A DNA stretch of 64,000 bases from Serilophus lunatus (lineage: Eukaryota; Chordata; Aves; Passeriformes; Eurylaimidae), in contig VXBA01001192.1 of NCBI GenBank assembly GCA_013399895.1, forward strand, positions 62,001 to 126,000, written 5' to 3'. The notes under the pieces were generated by a model. The model saw only the letters and a program-made list of their open reading frames with translations, was not told the DNA's origin and ran no database searches. Below, one piece after another: positions 1 to 12,939 of this stretch. The position numbers and the translations under genes were made by a program. Every line of letters starts with the position of its first letter. The first letter of the stretch is position 1.

Positions 1-601
1 CCCTACTGCTCCTTTGCTTAGTACCTATTGTACCACGATGGGTATGGACAGTCATGCAGAACTGCAGTTCTGCCTCATGCCTGACCCAGTTCCAGCAGCA
101 GCAATGAGAAGCCACCAGGAGATATATTTTTTAAACAAACATGCTTCAAACTCGTTGTTCTCAAGGGGTGAGAATCCCCTTTCTTTGCTGTTCTTATCCA
201 GAGGCAATCACTGCAACACATTTTTTTGCTGTCATGTCAGATTACTCAGATTTCCACCCATTTTTCAACCTCTTTGAGCATGATTTTGTATCCACAGGTT
301 CACCAGTTCTCAAGATCCTTCTTAGACAACATAGCTAGCATTTCAAGAAGAGAATTTAATTTCATGCTGGTATCTCTGGTGACCTGTGTTCTCAGGTACT
401 GCTTCTCCTACTACACCCCTTGTTGTCTGCACTTCCGAATGCAGACACCTCCATGGATTTAATCCCTCATCTGTTAGGCCACTTGCTTGGATCACTAATG
501 AGTTGGCACCCATAAAACAGTACATTGATTCCTGAGATTGATTTCAGTTCTTCACACAGTTTTACTTTTTTTGTAACAATGGGATGGGCACATATTAGGT
601 G

Positions 602-618
602 TATATATATATATATAT
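602..618. repeat. (TA)n microsatellite
   Basis: Seventeen bases of strict TA alternation in an AT-rich stretch. Confidence 0.9.
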
Positions 619-3600
619 TCTATGTAGATATATACTCTAAGGAAAAGTCTTAGAAAATATCCTGACAATTTTACTAGTATCTTTACAGAGAAAGTATTCT
701 TTGCATACTTAGTCTTTTTTTAACCTCTACGTAGTTTGTCTATGATGATCAAATCTGTAAAATACAACAATAATTTTGGCCAGATTTCTGTAATTCTCTA
801 AGGGTTAATGGAACTTCAAAAAAAAAACTAATTTATTTTCTAACAGAAGACTACATTCACTCTGTTGGACTGCAGTTTCTAGGATCATCACTCTCATCCC
901 TTTTTAATTTCCAAAATTAGTACATTTTTTACTTGTCCTTTTTCCTCCCCTCATGAATTTTGTTGAATCTCATAATATGTAGGAATATATAAAAACATAT
1001 GGAAAGATAAATTAAAAAGCTGGCAGGTTTGCAGATATGCTGTTATACAAATTTCATTCAGACTTATCACTCGGCATATATTCAGTCTTCTCCCAGCAGC
1101 CTTTTTTTCTGCTTTTCATCAATGACTATCTTTACAAAACATCATTTTTTTACTGCCCACCCTTTTCCATTTTGCATTAAAAGCTTTCTTTTTAAATAAA
1201 GCTTTTATAAAGCTATTCTCTACCCCAGACATGTCAGAGTTAGCACTGATTCTGTTCACTGGTTCATTTATTCATAGCCTTTTATGGAGTATCTCTCTTT
1301 CATCTGTACATCTTGCTTTCATCTTTCAGTGCCCTTTTAACTCCTTAGGGTAGCAGCAGCTCACTCGCTCCCTCTTTTTCCCTCCCTCTATCCCAGGGTC
1401 ATTTCCTTGTCCTTCTCTCAAAGCCATGAACGCTTCTGAATACAAGAAAACCCTCTTTTGCAATGGGAACTCTCTGGCTACGTTACCTCTGCCCTCTTGC
1501 CATTTTGCCTCTTGTATTTCACACCAGGAACCATGACAAGCTCAAAGCATCTGCAACCGGAAAAGTAGGGTACCTGCAAGAGTGGCTGCCACAGAGGGAC
1601 AGCTCCTGGTCGCATCTGCCTGCTGGAAATGCAGGTTACCAACACCGGCAGCCTCAATGGGCACTGATAGAGAGCCTTCCATCCACATTGAGGAGAGAGC
1701 TTTCATATAAAGCCAGCATAACAAGTAAATGTTTCTTTTCCCATACTGTTCCTGACAGAAGTAAATTCCTAATATTGTAACACTACCTGGTTTTCAGCCA
1801 CAAATTTCTTTTGAAGCTGTCCAAGAAAGTGTATAAGAGTAGCTTCTTCAGATGCCAATATTATGTCCTCATGTTTAAACTCTGAGTGTAGGAGATGCAG
1901 GACTACTTTTTTTTCTGGAAAAAGCCCTGCTTTGATATATGCATTTTGCTTCTCTGCTATTCAAAGAGACGGGTCAACAGAAAAACTCAAAAGGAATCAA
2001 TTTGCAGATGAGAAGTAAGATGTAGGCTCTCACCACCCTGTCCTAGGCTTGTGGCTGACCAAACACAAACTCCAGGCTCAGTCAAGGGGGCTGTCAAATG
2101 GAAAGAAAACACAAGAGTCAAAGAAGAAAGCTCGATAAAGGATGCAGGTAAAGGGGTGACCTGGGGAGATGTTTGGCTAAATCCCTGTCACATATGCATT
2201 TCATGTTTTAAAATGCAAAACTAAAAGCAGTACCTGTCAGTGTGCTTGTACGAGCAGAAAGTGTGAAAAAATGGACTAGACTTTCCCAAGCAAGTACTAT
2301 TCCTGTTTCCAATTTGTCACAAGAAACAACAGCCCTAACCATGAGTGGCAGAAAATCAAAATGAACCATTTTGATAACCAAACTGTCCCTCTTATGACAG
2401 CCATTACCTGGGAAGACCAGGCTAGACTTGAGCTACAGGCTAAAATAGAGACAAAAATAATGCCAAAGGATTAAAAATTTACTATGATAGCAGCTGAAGC
2501 AATTGGAGACTTTTCTCTGGTGGTAGATATGTATTTTCCAAGGAGCATTTAGGATTCATGTCCCAGCTGAAGTCAAAGGTGACTAAGCTTCTTCAAGTCA
2601 CATCAAGATCCCTCATTTTGATGTGCAAAGATCGTAATTTGTGTTTTATGTTTAGATGAATTCATCCTTCTGTTAAATACTTAAAACATTTAATTTAGCA
2701 GCACCTTGGCTCCAGGGGTGCTCTGCATCCTCTAGTGCACATTCCAGAATCTAACTGTGGTACGAGAGCCTGGTATAAGGGCCAGGAAGGAAGAACTAAA
2801 ATGCCCAGGAAATATTTCACCCACATCACTATAATCGAACAGTGTTAAAGACCTCTTATTTTACCCTCATATGGCAGCACTTGGAGAAGGCTGTATTCTG
2901 ATCTGGCTTACTCCTGTGCCCAAGGCAGGGAACTGCATGTTTCTTGAGCTTTTCTCTCCAGTGGCTTGCCCAGCAGGCTACAGAAACATGACATGTTGTA
3001 TTTTTCTTCTTGTCCCAGATGTGCTCGCTGTGCTATGAAATACAATTTACCAGTCACCTGCACTGAAAAACATGGGGGAGGAGAAGGATTGTGGTGCAGA
3101 GAAAATAGAGAGATTTGGAGCAACTCAGTCCTCAGAGCCCTGGAGCAGCTGACAAATACTGGTAACCACAAACCACCCAAAGTAGGTTTAGCAATGGCGA
3201 ATACAGTAAAGCCCAGGGAGATTTTCTTGGCCACCTCTCAGAGATTTAATCTGACATGAAGAGCACTGTGCCAGCTCCTGCTCTCCTTACTCTGCTCTTG
3301 TCCCAAAAGTCAAACAGGATGTTTCCAACCTTCCTAGTGAGTAAAGCCCAGTCTGTTCTGCATCATCTGTGGCTGAAAAAAAATTGAGCTGGAGAAGTTA
3401 GAAAGAGCTTTTCAGGGGAAACCCAGACAAAGCTATCCAGTCCACCTCCTGCAGAGGCAAAATTGTTTCTTAAATTGTTTCAAAAGGTATCTTCTTGGGG
3501 CTGTCCACCTCTCACTATCAGACGCTGAGCAGCAGATCTCATCGTCTTTTTGTTTCAGTTTTCCCTTTCTTTCAGGGGAAGCAATGCTGCTGCCTCCCTG

Positions 3601-5124
3601 CCGGAGATGATTCTGCCTTATTTTTTCCCCTGTTGCTTGCTCTTTTCACCCACCTGCACTCCCTTAGGACCTGCTCTTGGCTGCTGTGCTCTCACTATCA
3701 TCCAAGTTTCTTCTTTTCCCATCTCTCTTAGATGAAGCCTAGTGTTACAGCTAACCCATTTCACTGTAGTCTTCTCTCCCTTTTGACATAGCTAGGCATT
3801 CCCATCCCCTCTCCTGCAGCAAATCTGGCAATTAATGCAAGCACGGACTGAGCTAGAGCTGATTTGATGGAAAACGACCCACTGAAAATAGTAATTACTA
3901 GTTTTCCATTGGCTCAATGAGCTGAACCAATTCAGGCTGCTGTGGCAGTACTGCCAGATCAGAAGCAAAGGAAAGGGCAAGAATAAAAGAGCCAGGGGTG
4001 GGATAGGGAGAGCTATCAGTTTAACCGTAACATAAAACTGCACCTGGGAACAGCAATGGCATTGTATCTGGACGTCCTCTACATCCCCAAACTAGACTCT
4101 CTCCTTGCCCCAGGGAGACTCCCACCAACCGCAACCTTCTTTCAGTGCCTTTCAGACAGCTTTTAAACCACGTGACAGCATAATTTAGAGACCTATGTCT
4201 CTCAACTCCAGGTCAAGGGTTTTAATGAAAGCCAAACACATTACAGCACATTCACTCCTTGCAGGCAGAGCCTGGGACACAGCTTTGTCATTCTGTTACT
4301 TATGCCACTCTTGTTCGTGCAGAAAGGGGAGCAGTGGGGGAGAAGAAGAAATCAGGCAGCAGCTCTTGCCATGCTGAGCTTAAATTTCAGTGGCAAAGCA
4401 TCCAGGGCGGGTGTCAGAGGAATCAGCTGAGATGCTGGATTACGAAGTAGGAGACATGTCCAAAGCAGACAGGTAGATCTGTGAGTCACCAGCCTGGAGA
4501 TGGTAATTGAAGTGTCTCGTGGTTTCAAATATTGTGTGATGTGGTCCAAGAATTTGTCGCTCTCACTTTCCTCCATTTGTGCTAGACTGCAGCAGATGTC
4601 ATCTCCAATTGTCTCTTTATTTTCCAACCTTTATATCTCCGCATGGTCTTCATCCCCAGATCGTACCCCTCTCCAGTACTGTCTATACCTCTGCTGTGAT
4701 TCTCTCTCTTTCTCCTCTACTACCTCCTGAGAAAGTGAGACCCCAACTCCTTTCCCCTTCTACATCCTCTCTCCAGGCACTAATGAAAGCAAGCCTCCAA
4801 GAAAAAAAAAAATCATCATACAGGCATGCCTTTTTTTGGCTCCTGATACGCATCTTCATGTCCAGCTTAATCAACTCCACCTTCCATTGCCAACATACTA
4901 TTCAAACTTTAACTCCTATCTTCCTTGTGTTTGTGTGACCATTCCTCACTGCAAATGCAGCCCAGAGAAGACTGACAAACAATAAAGCACTAAAGCAGTC
5001 TTCTTCATTACAGGTATTTTTATCAACTGCTCTCATTAAGGAAGTGCTAAGAGATGAATAATTTGTTTTCTGAATGGGTCACTGCACCCTAGCTGTGTTA
5101 ATCACTTCTTTTGATCTGCCACAG

Positions 5125-5286
5125 GAGTCTGCCTGCCTGCCTGGCTCTGCTTCCTGCCTGCTGCCAAGCTTCAGCTGTGGTGCAGCAGGAGGACACTGCA
5201 AGAGGGGACAGGCTCCATCCCAAAATGAGTGATCAAGCAGCAAACAATATTTACACTACGTTATTTGATGAAGAAATGAAACAAGG
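5125..5286 (+). other. Weak exon-like stretch antisense to ADGRL3
   Basis: On the plus strand a pyrimidine-containing acceptor (ttgatctgccacag) is followed by a CTGCCTGC-rich leader and then an ATG at 5225 in fair context (aaaATGa). It opens MSDQAANNIYTTLFDEEMK and runs to possible donors around GGGTGGGTAT near 5287. It looks like a short cytoplasmic N-terminus with a tyrosine in an IYTTL context. No matching downstream exons were recognised, so there is no gene call. Confidence 0.1.
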
Positions 5287-7106
5287 GTGGGTATTTTCTC
5301 CATGGCCTAAAAGAACAGTAATCTAAGCTACCTTATCTTCTTTTTTTTTCCTTTCTTCATTCTTTTCAAGACAATATAAGGTATGTCTCAGCATGAAGGA
5401 CATGATTGCCTGTAGAGAGATTTTGACAACTCCCCTCTGAGTGCTAAAATGCTGTCAACTGAAAAACTGAGCTGTTTGGGCAAATTGATCCAACTCTGAC
5501 AGACTTCCTCTCTGTTTTCATGTTTTCTCTCTCAATCAAAAGGCTCCTGAAGACTCCATGCTTTCAGTTCAATGTCAGAGATGCGGGAGAAGTGGGGAGA
5601 TCTCCCACTTTTGCTGCACTGTTCATCATTAACCTAGCTGGATGGAGAAATCTTTGAGAGGAAGAGGGAGGTCTCGAAAGTCTGTCGCATTTCCCACTGC
5701 ACATGGATACAGGATTTGAATACAACAGTTTCCCTAATTCACATATAGCAACTGCATATGGACTTTCTGACTGCCAGCAAGGGCAGAGTCAATATAATTT
5801 ATGTGTAGACAATAACAGCATGGGAAGCAGAGCCCATAGGCTTGAGTTTATCTACAATGCCAATAACAGGCAAGCTGCTGGATCAGCCAACAGCCTTATT
5901 AGGATCTTTTTAAATAATCATTAGGAGCTATCTCCCCTTTCCTCAGCCCAAGAAAAATGAAATTAAAGCATTTTTAAAACTTGTCTCTAGCTGTGAATAT
6001 ATCGGTAACCTTTCTGCATCAGTGACAATTCTGAATACAATTTTTGATGGCCAAATCCTAGGAGCACTCTTACCATTTTATAGCAAAGATTAAGCATGCT
6101 CCTGTCACAGTCAGTAAAAGAGCACCTTTTTCTATTGCCTTGGTCAGGAACTCCAAAAATGCTCAGTTCTTTAAAGTGAAGCAATGCCAAGCAGCCCGAA
6201 ACTGCTTTGCAAAGACCTGTTTTTGCAGTCTTTTCACCTTTGCATGTAACATAGCTTTATAACTCTTGTGTCTTTCTCCACAGTTTTTTTAGCTAAGTTG
6301 TCAAAACATGGTAATATTTGTTTTCTTCTTTACCTACCTGCTGTAAAGTCAGCTGAAGAAATTCATGCTCCAAGTGGCCAATTTCTATTTTTTTTAAGAC
6401 TCATGCAGGAGAATTGGTGGTTTATAGATTCCAAGAGATTTGAAGTCTGTAGCTTATCAATTTTAGTTTTGGTGAAGTCAGCTATGAAGTTTATAATAAA
6501 CTTCATTGTGTCCCTTTTCATTGCTTCACAAAATTAGGAATGCCATACGAAGTTTCACTATCTGTTCCCTTAACACTGTTGTCCCACACTTATTTCTTTC
6601 TACACGAACAGGAAATGGGAAGTTTGCATTGTGTCAGAAACTGCACAAACTCACAGACTTCTATACTGCATGTAGAATACAGGTTGAATACATAAAACAC
6701 CTACAGACCAGATGTTTCATACAAGGTCAAATATAATTTTTTAGTATCAGATATTCTGTAGTTGAAACCTACATTCCTTAAGGCTCTTCAAGCATATCTC
6801 AGGATTATTCTTATCTTAGTTCCCATGACGTTACTGCCTTTGGATGACAGTTTTGATTATAAGTCTGCACACTGCCTAGAACAATAAGATCCTGATTGGT
6901 ATTTCTTGAATAATACAAATTAATTCTCATCTGAGCCTCCTTCACACTGTATGAATCATGCTGGATGTCTGCCCTCTGCAAGGCCAGCAGACAGGTCTGC
7001 TAGGGCACTGCTCTGTCTGACAGCACTGGGGCAAGGGTCTCGAGGCACTGCCAAATTTCCTGATCCGATGACCAAGCTGCATACATGCAGGGGAAGAGGC
7101 ATGTTA

Positions 7107-7130
7107 CACTACATCACTTCTGATGTAGTG
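7107..7130. repeat. Perfect inverted repeat, 10-bp stem with CTTC loop
   Basis: CACTACATCA is followed by CTTC and then the exact reverse complement TGATGTAGTG. The next flanking bases do not pair. No function is known; it is too short for a typical miRNA precursor. Confidence 0.85.
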
Positions 7131-8545
7131 ACCCTCAGAAAGATTATAGGAGACATACAGCATGACTGAAAATGAGACCAAGGGGTCTGAAAAGAACACC
7201 TAAAAGGTGGTATGTTTCAGCCCAGCTGAAAACTCTTTCAGCCCCTTCTATTTCAGGTTCCTGCAATAAGCTTAATAGACAGATTTAGTTCAGAGTATTT
7301 TCCTTTGCAACACACAATATTCAAATTGTCATAAGTCATATATTCCATCACTTCTGAAACACAATAACCCAGTACCTCAATGCAAGAGAAATATTTTTTT
7401 CTCTTTAGACTACAACCCCTTTGTTGCTCTAGTGAATATACAGATTAACATATTCATATACACTAGACTTGACCACTACCTTGAGTTATACTTCCTCCAA
7501 CAGGCTTACCTTGCAACCTTGCATTTAGATTTCTAAAATGATCTTTTGATTGAAGAACTGACAAACTGAAGCTTCAATTCTCTGGTAAACTTGACCTTTG
7601 TCGAGAACATGAAGGTCACCCTCTTGTGATCCAAGCAAGGAAGAAAACACACCAGTATTTCTGACTAGGTATCTGACCTATGTGGGATTCACAACTTCTA
7701 TAGAATTAGCTTCACACTGAACCGCAGAAATGACCACTTCATTGTTGAGGAGACCAGGATGGATACATGCTTATCTTACCTGGATCAGGGAAAGGAGAGA
7801 ACAACCGTGTTTAATCTTTCTTGTGTAGGATTATATCTAATAGCTTTTAGTAGGTTTGGTGCCACTCAAAGGGAAGTTTGATTTCTGAGTTGGCATTTTG
7901 GGATTGAATACACAGTACCAGTAATATCAGTCAATCCATTCCTGATTGACATGATAGTTTGAAGTAACATTGGTTGAATGGCTTGGTTATCACTACAGCA
8001 AGAATTGTGTATACACAAGTGTCTGATAGAAGAGTATTTCTCTTTCAGTAACTTGTATTACAAACAAGCCCACTTGCTGCAGAGGGATTCTTAGGTAGCA
8101 CAATCTGCCTAAAAAATAATAATAAAAAAAATTAAATTTCACATGTGGAAGTATTTGTGACCCCACTATGGCATTGACACCTTTAGAGCAGTATAAATCC
8201 AACTTTCTAAATTCAGTCATTGGTCCTTAAGGAAACCAGCTGAACTCCGGGCAAGCCTCAGTCAAAAATCCACCTCCCTTCAGTTCCTGAGAAAAGTGGC
8301 TGCAACTGCTCTCTGTGCCAGTCTGCCATTTCAATGTGTGTTTAAGTTCCTTGGCAGAGGTGACTTCTTTATGAGGGAGTTCAAGCTTTCATCATTCTTT
8401 GCATCCTTGCCTCCAGGAATGACTTAATTGAAGGTTGGATTTCCTTCTCAAATTACTGGATTTGAGGAATTATGCTGCTGTTATTTCCAGGCAAATCAAG
8501 CAGGAGCTAAGAGGGACAGTAAACAGAGTGGTGAGAAAGTGCCTT

Positions 8546-8586
8546 AAAGGGAAAGGGAAAAAAAAAAAAAGGGAAAAAAAAAAAGA
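8546..8586. repeat. A/G-only low-complexity tract
   Basis: About 40 bases of only A and G with two long A runs split by GGG. A very similar tract occurs at 37193-37219. Both are low complexity. Confidence 0.8.
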
Positions 8587-10255
8587 TAACCTTGACACGC
8601 CTATAACAAGGACAAAAGCACCTTCACATCAGGTCGGACACCTTGGCATCCAAACCCGTATCACTATGATCAGCGACCAAGTCCTCTGAAAGCTTTTCCT
8701 TTGCAAGATGCCAGACAAAAATCTCCAATTAGTTTCATACAGATGAGAGGCCAGATTGCAAACTGCCTGTTACTTGACACAAAGGCAGCTTTCTGCTCGG
8801 GATAAGCAGAGGTTTAGAAAACACTAGACGATTTCATTAAGGTGTGAGAACAAAAGAAGTGAGAGATTGCAAGAAAAACTGGATAGCAACAAAATATCTC
8901 TGCTGTGGATTGAGGGCAAATCCCCACAACTTTCTGCTTTATAAAATGGATGAGCAGGGCTGCAGGTTGTCCCCAGGTACCTCAGTCAAGCTGATTACAA
9001 AGGTTACAAATGACCAGAACAGCAGGGCAACTAGGAAAAAAACGACCTGTGAAAAAGCCTCAGTTTGTCAGGTGCTTGAAATGACATTGCTCAAAAGTTA
9101 GTGCTGGGAAGACATTTCAGCTTCAGCCTCAAGCATGTACAAATCAGGAGACACACTTAAATTCAGAGATTACATCCTAGGACTTTCTAGACAAAAGCAA
9201 ATAAAATCCACAAAAAATAATACTCCAGGTTTAGGCTTCTCTTTACTGTGTCTCAGTCTTCAAGACTTGTACTTTAAAGCTTCTTTTTTCATTTAGAAAT
9301 GGAACGTGACTTTTATACTTTTAAACAGAACTGAAAATTCTATGATCACAGGGGCTGAGGCTCTGGAAAAAGCACCACTGAGCTCAACACAGACACGAGC
9401 ACTGACAGCCCTGAAGTTTAGGTTCGGAGGGCAAACTGTAGAACCATCCTTGTGAAAATTTCTATATTTTGGGGGGAGTGTTCAGAAAATGAAGAAAGCA
9501 AAACATAGTCCCAGAAGCCCGACCTTCTAGTGCTCTGGTAACGAAGTCAGACTGCTGGACTTTGCGCCGCAGCAGAAGAGCGCTCATGCACTCTGTCCTA
9601 CCAGCTCTGCTGGGGATAACCTCTTGCAAGGTCAATGATAAATTGGGATCAGGAACATCATTTTACAATCACAGTGCCTGGAGAGCTGAAATCTGCTCAG
9701 ACTCACGGCACCCTGAATCAGAATCATACGTTTTAGCTGTTCATGGTGTACACAGGACACACACACTGAAACACTGTGGCAGCTTGAGGTGTTCTGCAGG
9801 AAAAATCATATTTGAAATAGCATGTCAGGTTTTGATTAAACTGGCAATTAAGCAAGCGAGGAGGAACATGCCCTGAGGTTGCAGAGGCGACAAGACAAAA
9901 GACCAATTCTCTTGGTGGTGCAAATGGCTGCAACTTTGTTGCCTTGAGCAGGGCCACACCTTTCCACGCAAGCTGTGGACCCAACTCTCTCCATCCACCC
10001 TTAGACAGGACTCGTGATATAAATAGTAATGAACCGAATTCAGCTGGGAAGAAGGCATTGTGCACAGAGGCAAAAACTGACTCTACAGTAATTTCTAACA
10101 CAATATAGGGATTTTCAACATAGTGATGGGCCACTAGCAGCAGTACCCACCTTCCATGACAGCTTCCTCTCTCTCAAGTTGTTGTTGGCCTTCTTTACTA
10201 GGGGCAGCTGGGCAAAAAGGGAGTGATGGGAAGCTGAGCAGATACCTGGCTTTAC

Positions 10256-10516
10256 CTTGACAAGAGTCTTCAACCTTGTTTATAAAATTCAGCCCATTCA
10301 GAAGCTTTTTTGAACTAAAATTATACTTTTCAGTGAACTCATGCATCTTACATTTTTCAATGAGCACAGGACAAAGAGAATTTAGCAATTCTATCATGAC
10401 CTCCTCGAGTTGATTATCATCTATCAAAATTTCATTGATCTCATTATAATAAACCCCGATCGAGTAAGAGGTCCCCAAGATGAAGAAATTGCGGGCATTT
10501 GAGATCAAAAGTCCTG
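10256..10516 (-). other. Unassigned exon-like ORF, same strand and phase as ADGRL3 exons
   Basis: On the minus strand an open stretch of 261 nt lies between an AG (gaacag, 10518-10517) and a good donor (CAAG followed by GTAAAGCC, GT at 10255-10254). In the open frame it carries two bases of a split codon, 86 codons and one trailing base. That is the same phase as all three ADGRL3 exons here, so inclusion would keep the frame. The peptide starts GLLISNARNFFILGTSY, is rich in I, L, N and E, and ends NKVEDSCQ, with three cysteines. The frame is closed by TGA just upstream of the acceptor; downstream it stays open into intron-like sequence to about 10134. I do not recognise the protein. The pyrimidine tract before the acceptor is weak and interrupted by TTAAAATTTG. 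It could be a cassette exon, a relic of another gene, or chance. Confidence 0.2.
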
Positions 10517-12074
10517 CTGTTCAAATTTTAACTGAAAAAATTTGTCATAGGCAAATTAATGCACTGGAAACATCAGAACTGATCAGTATGTATAACCAAA
10601 GGATAGGCTGCTGACAGACTTTGACGTCAGCAAACCCTTTTTGATCTGGTCTACATCTCCTAGTTTCAGACCAAAGATACAGAATTCAATTTAAAATATG
10701 ATGGATGCAGCACTAACATGCACACAAAAAGAAAAGGTGATAAACTTTATTGTGGGGTGCAATGACACAGGAAAATATCACGACTGTCTGAAGATGCCTT
10801 AGATGATTATGACTTTAGCTAGAAAACCATGACCATCCAAGCACTCTTGTGAGACTGAAGTTCAAGAAGGATCCCACAACATCAAGTGGAAAAACAAGCC
10901 TGTGCTCCCAGGGTAGCAGGAAATTTAGAAAGAAGTTCAGCCCAACTCAACAAGACACAAGGCCTGGATCCATCTTCATCTCTCATTCAGAGAGATATCC
11001 TGGAAATGCACCAAGAGTAATTTTTAGCAAAGTCCTCTATGCTTAGCTCTGCAACAAATGATAGCCTCATAAAAAAGGCCATATTGACAGCTAACTCTGC
11101 TGGCCACCTCTCTGTCATCTCTATACTCCTGGCATCTGACATTTTCATGCACGTTTCAGCTACCCGTGCTGGCTTGCTGTTAGTGTGATGCACCCAACCA
11201 TCAGAAAACCTGGCACATGAGGCACTCCCTGCTAAATGCCAATCTCTCCATGCAAGCCCGAGGCTGAATCTCAGCCCTTATATCTAGCAACACAGATGAA
11301 ACAGAACATCATCTTAGCAGATAAAATAAACACTGGATAATCCTAGTTAACTTTGGATATCAAATGCAGCTAGGATGAAACACAGAGGTTGCTGCTCCCT
11401 ATGCACAATTATGGCGTTGCTTTTTATACAGACAAATATATCACCACTGGGCATAGTTACAATGTGTATCCTAATATGAGATTTATGAAGATAAAAGATT
11501 CCATCCCAGAATTGCAAATAAGTAAATCACCCAGTAATTTGCTTGGCAGGCTTGCTCCTTTTTGCCCAAAGCAAAATGCAGGGTGTATGATTGATCTTTC
11601 TACTCAGTGATCAGCAAACTTAAGACTCTCCCTGGTCAGTTCTGCAATCACTGCTGAGACTTTCCAACACTTGCCACCCACAGATGAAAGTTATGAGCTA
11701 TGGAAAAGGGCCGAGTATGTAAGAGAAAACAAAATAACTACAGGGCTAGCTGCAAAGGCAGGAATATTAATATTCCTTGTTACATCCTGCCTAGGTAGAT
11801 AAACCTCAGTTTCTCTGCTTGGTCTAAAAATACGAGTCTAGGGTTCATGGTTCAAATCAACAACACAAGTTTTACATTGTACCGGCAGGGTGGAGGTGCC
11901 ATAACATCAGTCCACTGAAAAAACCTGGTCAGAAAAATCTGTTCAAAAGGAAATAATGATGTGCAAGGATCTATTTTTATTATGACCTGAAACAAAAGGC
12001 TGAAATTTATAAAGGATTGTGACTTTCCAACAACACTGACTCAAGGGTCATCAAATCTTTCATTTCCATAAAAC

Positions 12075-12090
12075 TTTTTTTTTTTTTTTT
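12075..12090. repeat. Poly(T), 16 bases
   Basis: An uninterrupted T run followed by cccttttgg. No element boundary was recognised around it. Confidence 0.85.
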
Positions 12091-12890
12091 CCCTTTTGGT
12101 AATGCTAAAATGATCCCTGTTTAAATGTAGAGTTTTCTACATCTAAGCCCCAGGGTGGTATAAAAAACCCTTCAACCTTAATAGAGAAGGAGGCTGAGAG
12201 TAGCAGTGTCCCAACTATTTTGCTACCTGGATGATGCGTTTCCAGCCAGTGAAAATCTTTCTGAATTTCCATCAAGCTGATGCTCTCTCCTCTTCAAAGC
12301 AGAGTCTGTACTCAGAAACATCAGAGGCTGGAAAACGTTGTTTAACAAATCAAGATAGTCCAATGGAGTCAGAGTTAGAACAAAGTCTTTGCATCACTGC
12401 AAACTACAGGAAATCTGCCTAATTCAGGAACCTGTCCATTCCCTCACAGTCGTGCTGCCCCACTTTGGTTTGGTCTAGGTCTCCTTCCTCACCCACTAAG
12501 CTTAGTATTGGCCAGCTGATGTTGTCCAACAGAGCCAAGGACATTCACTGCTTTGCCAAAGCCCAAGCAGTCTTACCTAAAGGAGAGGATTCTATAGGAA
12601 GGAAAATAGATAAAGGGAAAGAAATATATCAGTTCCCTACCTTGTATTTAGAGTGATGTATGAAATCAAATTAATTAGGTCTGCATAACATCTTGATGTC
12701 TGAGTAGAGTCAGGGAAGCCTATCAAATGCTTGTCACTATCAGAACAAGTGCATTGCTTGGGACAGCTTCATCCAAGGAGAAAAAACACTCCTCTGTAAT
12801 GCTACTGAATATGATTCTGTCTTCCATGAGAATAAATGTATATTTAGCTAGTAAATCCTTCTTTTTAAAATATATTTTATCAACATGTAA

Positions 12891-12939
12891 ATATCTATCT
12901 ATACATACATATACACACACACACACATATATATATATC
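12891..12939. repeat. Compound microsatellite (TATC, TACA, CA, TA)
   Basis: The stretch passes from atctatct through acatacat and (ac)n to (at)n, a typical compound short tandem repeat that is likely length-variable. Confidence 0.9.

Noticed and set aside
9733..10134. 133-codon minus-strand ORF next to the exon-like stretch
   Set aside because: No recognisable domain; it overlaps another open frame and lies outside the AG/GT-bounded interval, so it was not merged with it.
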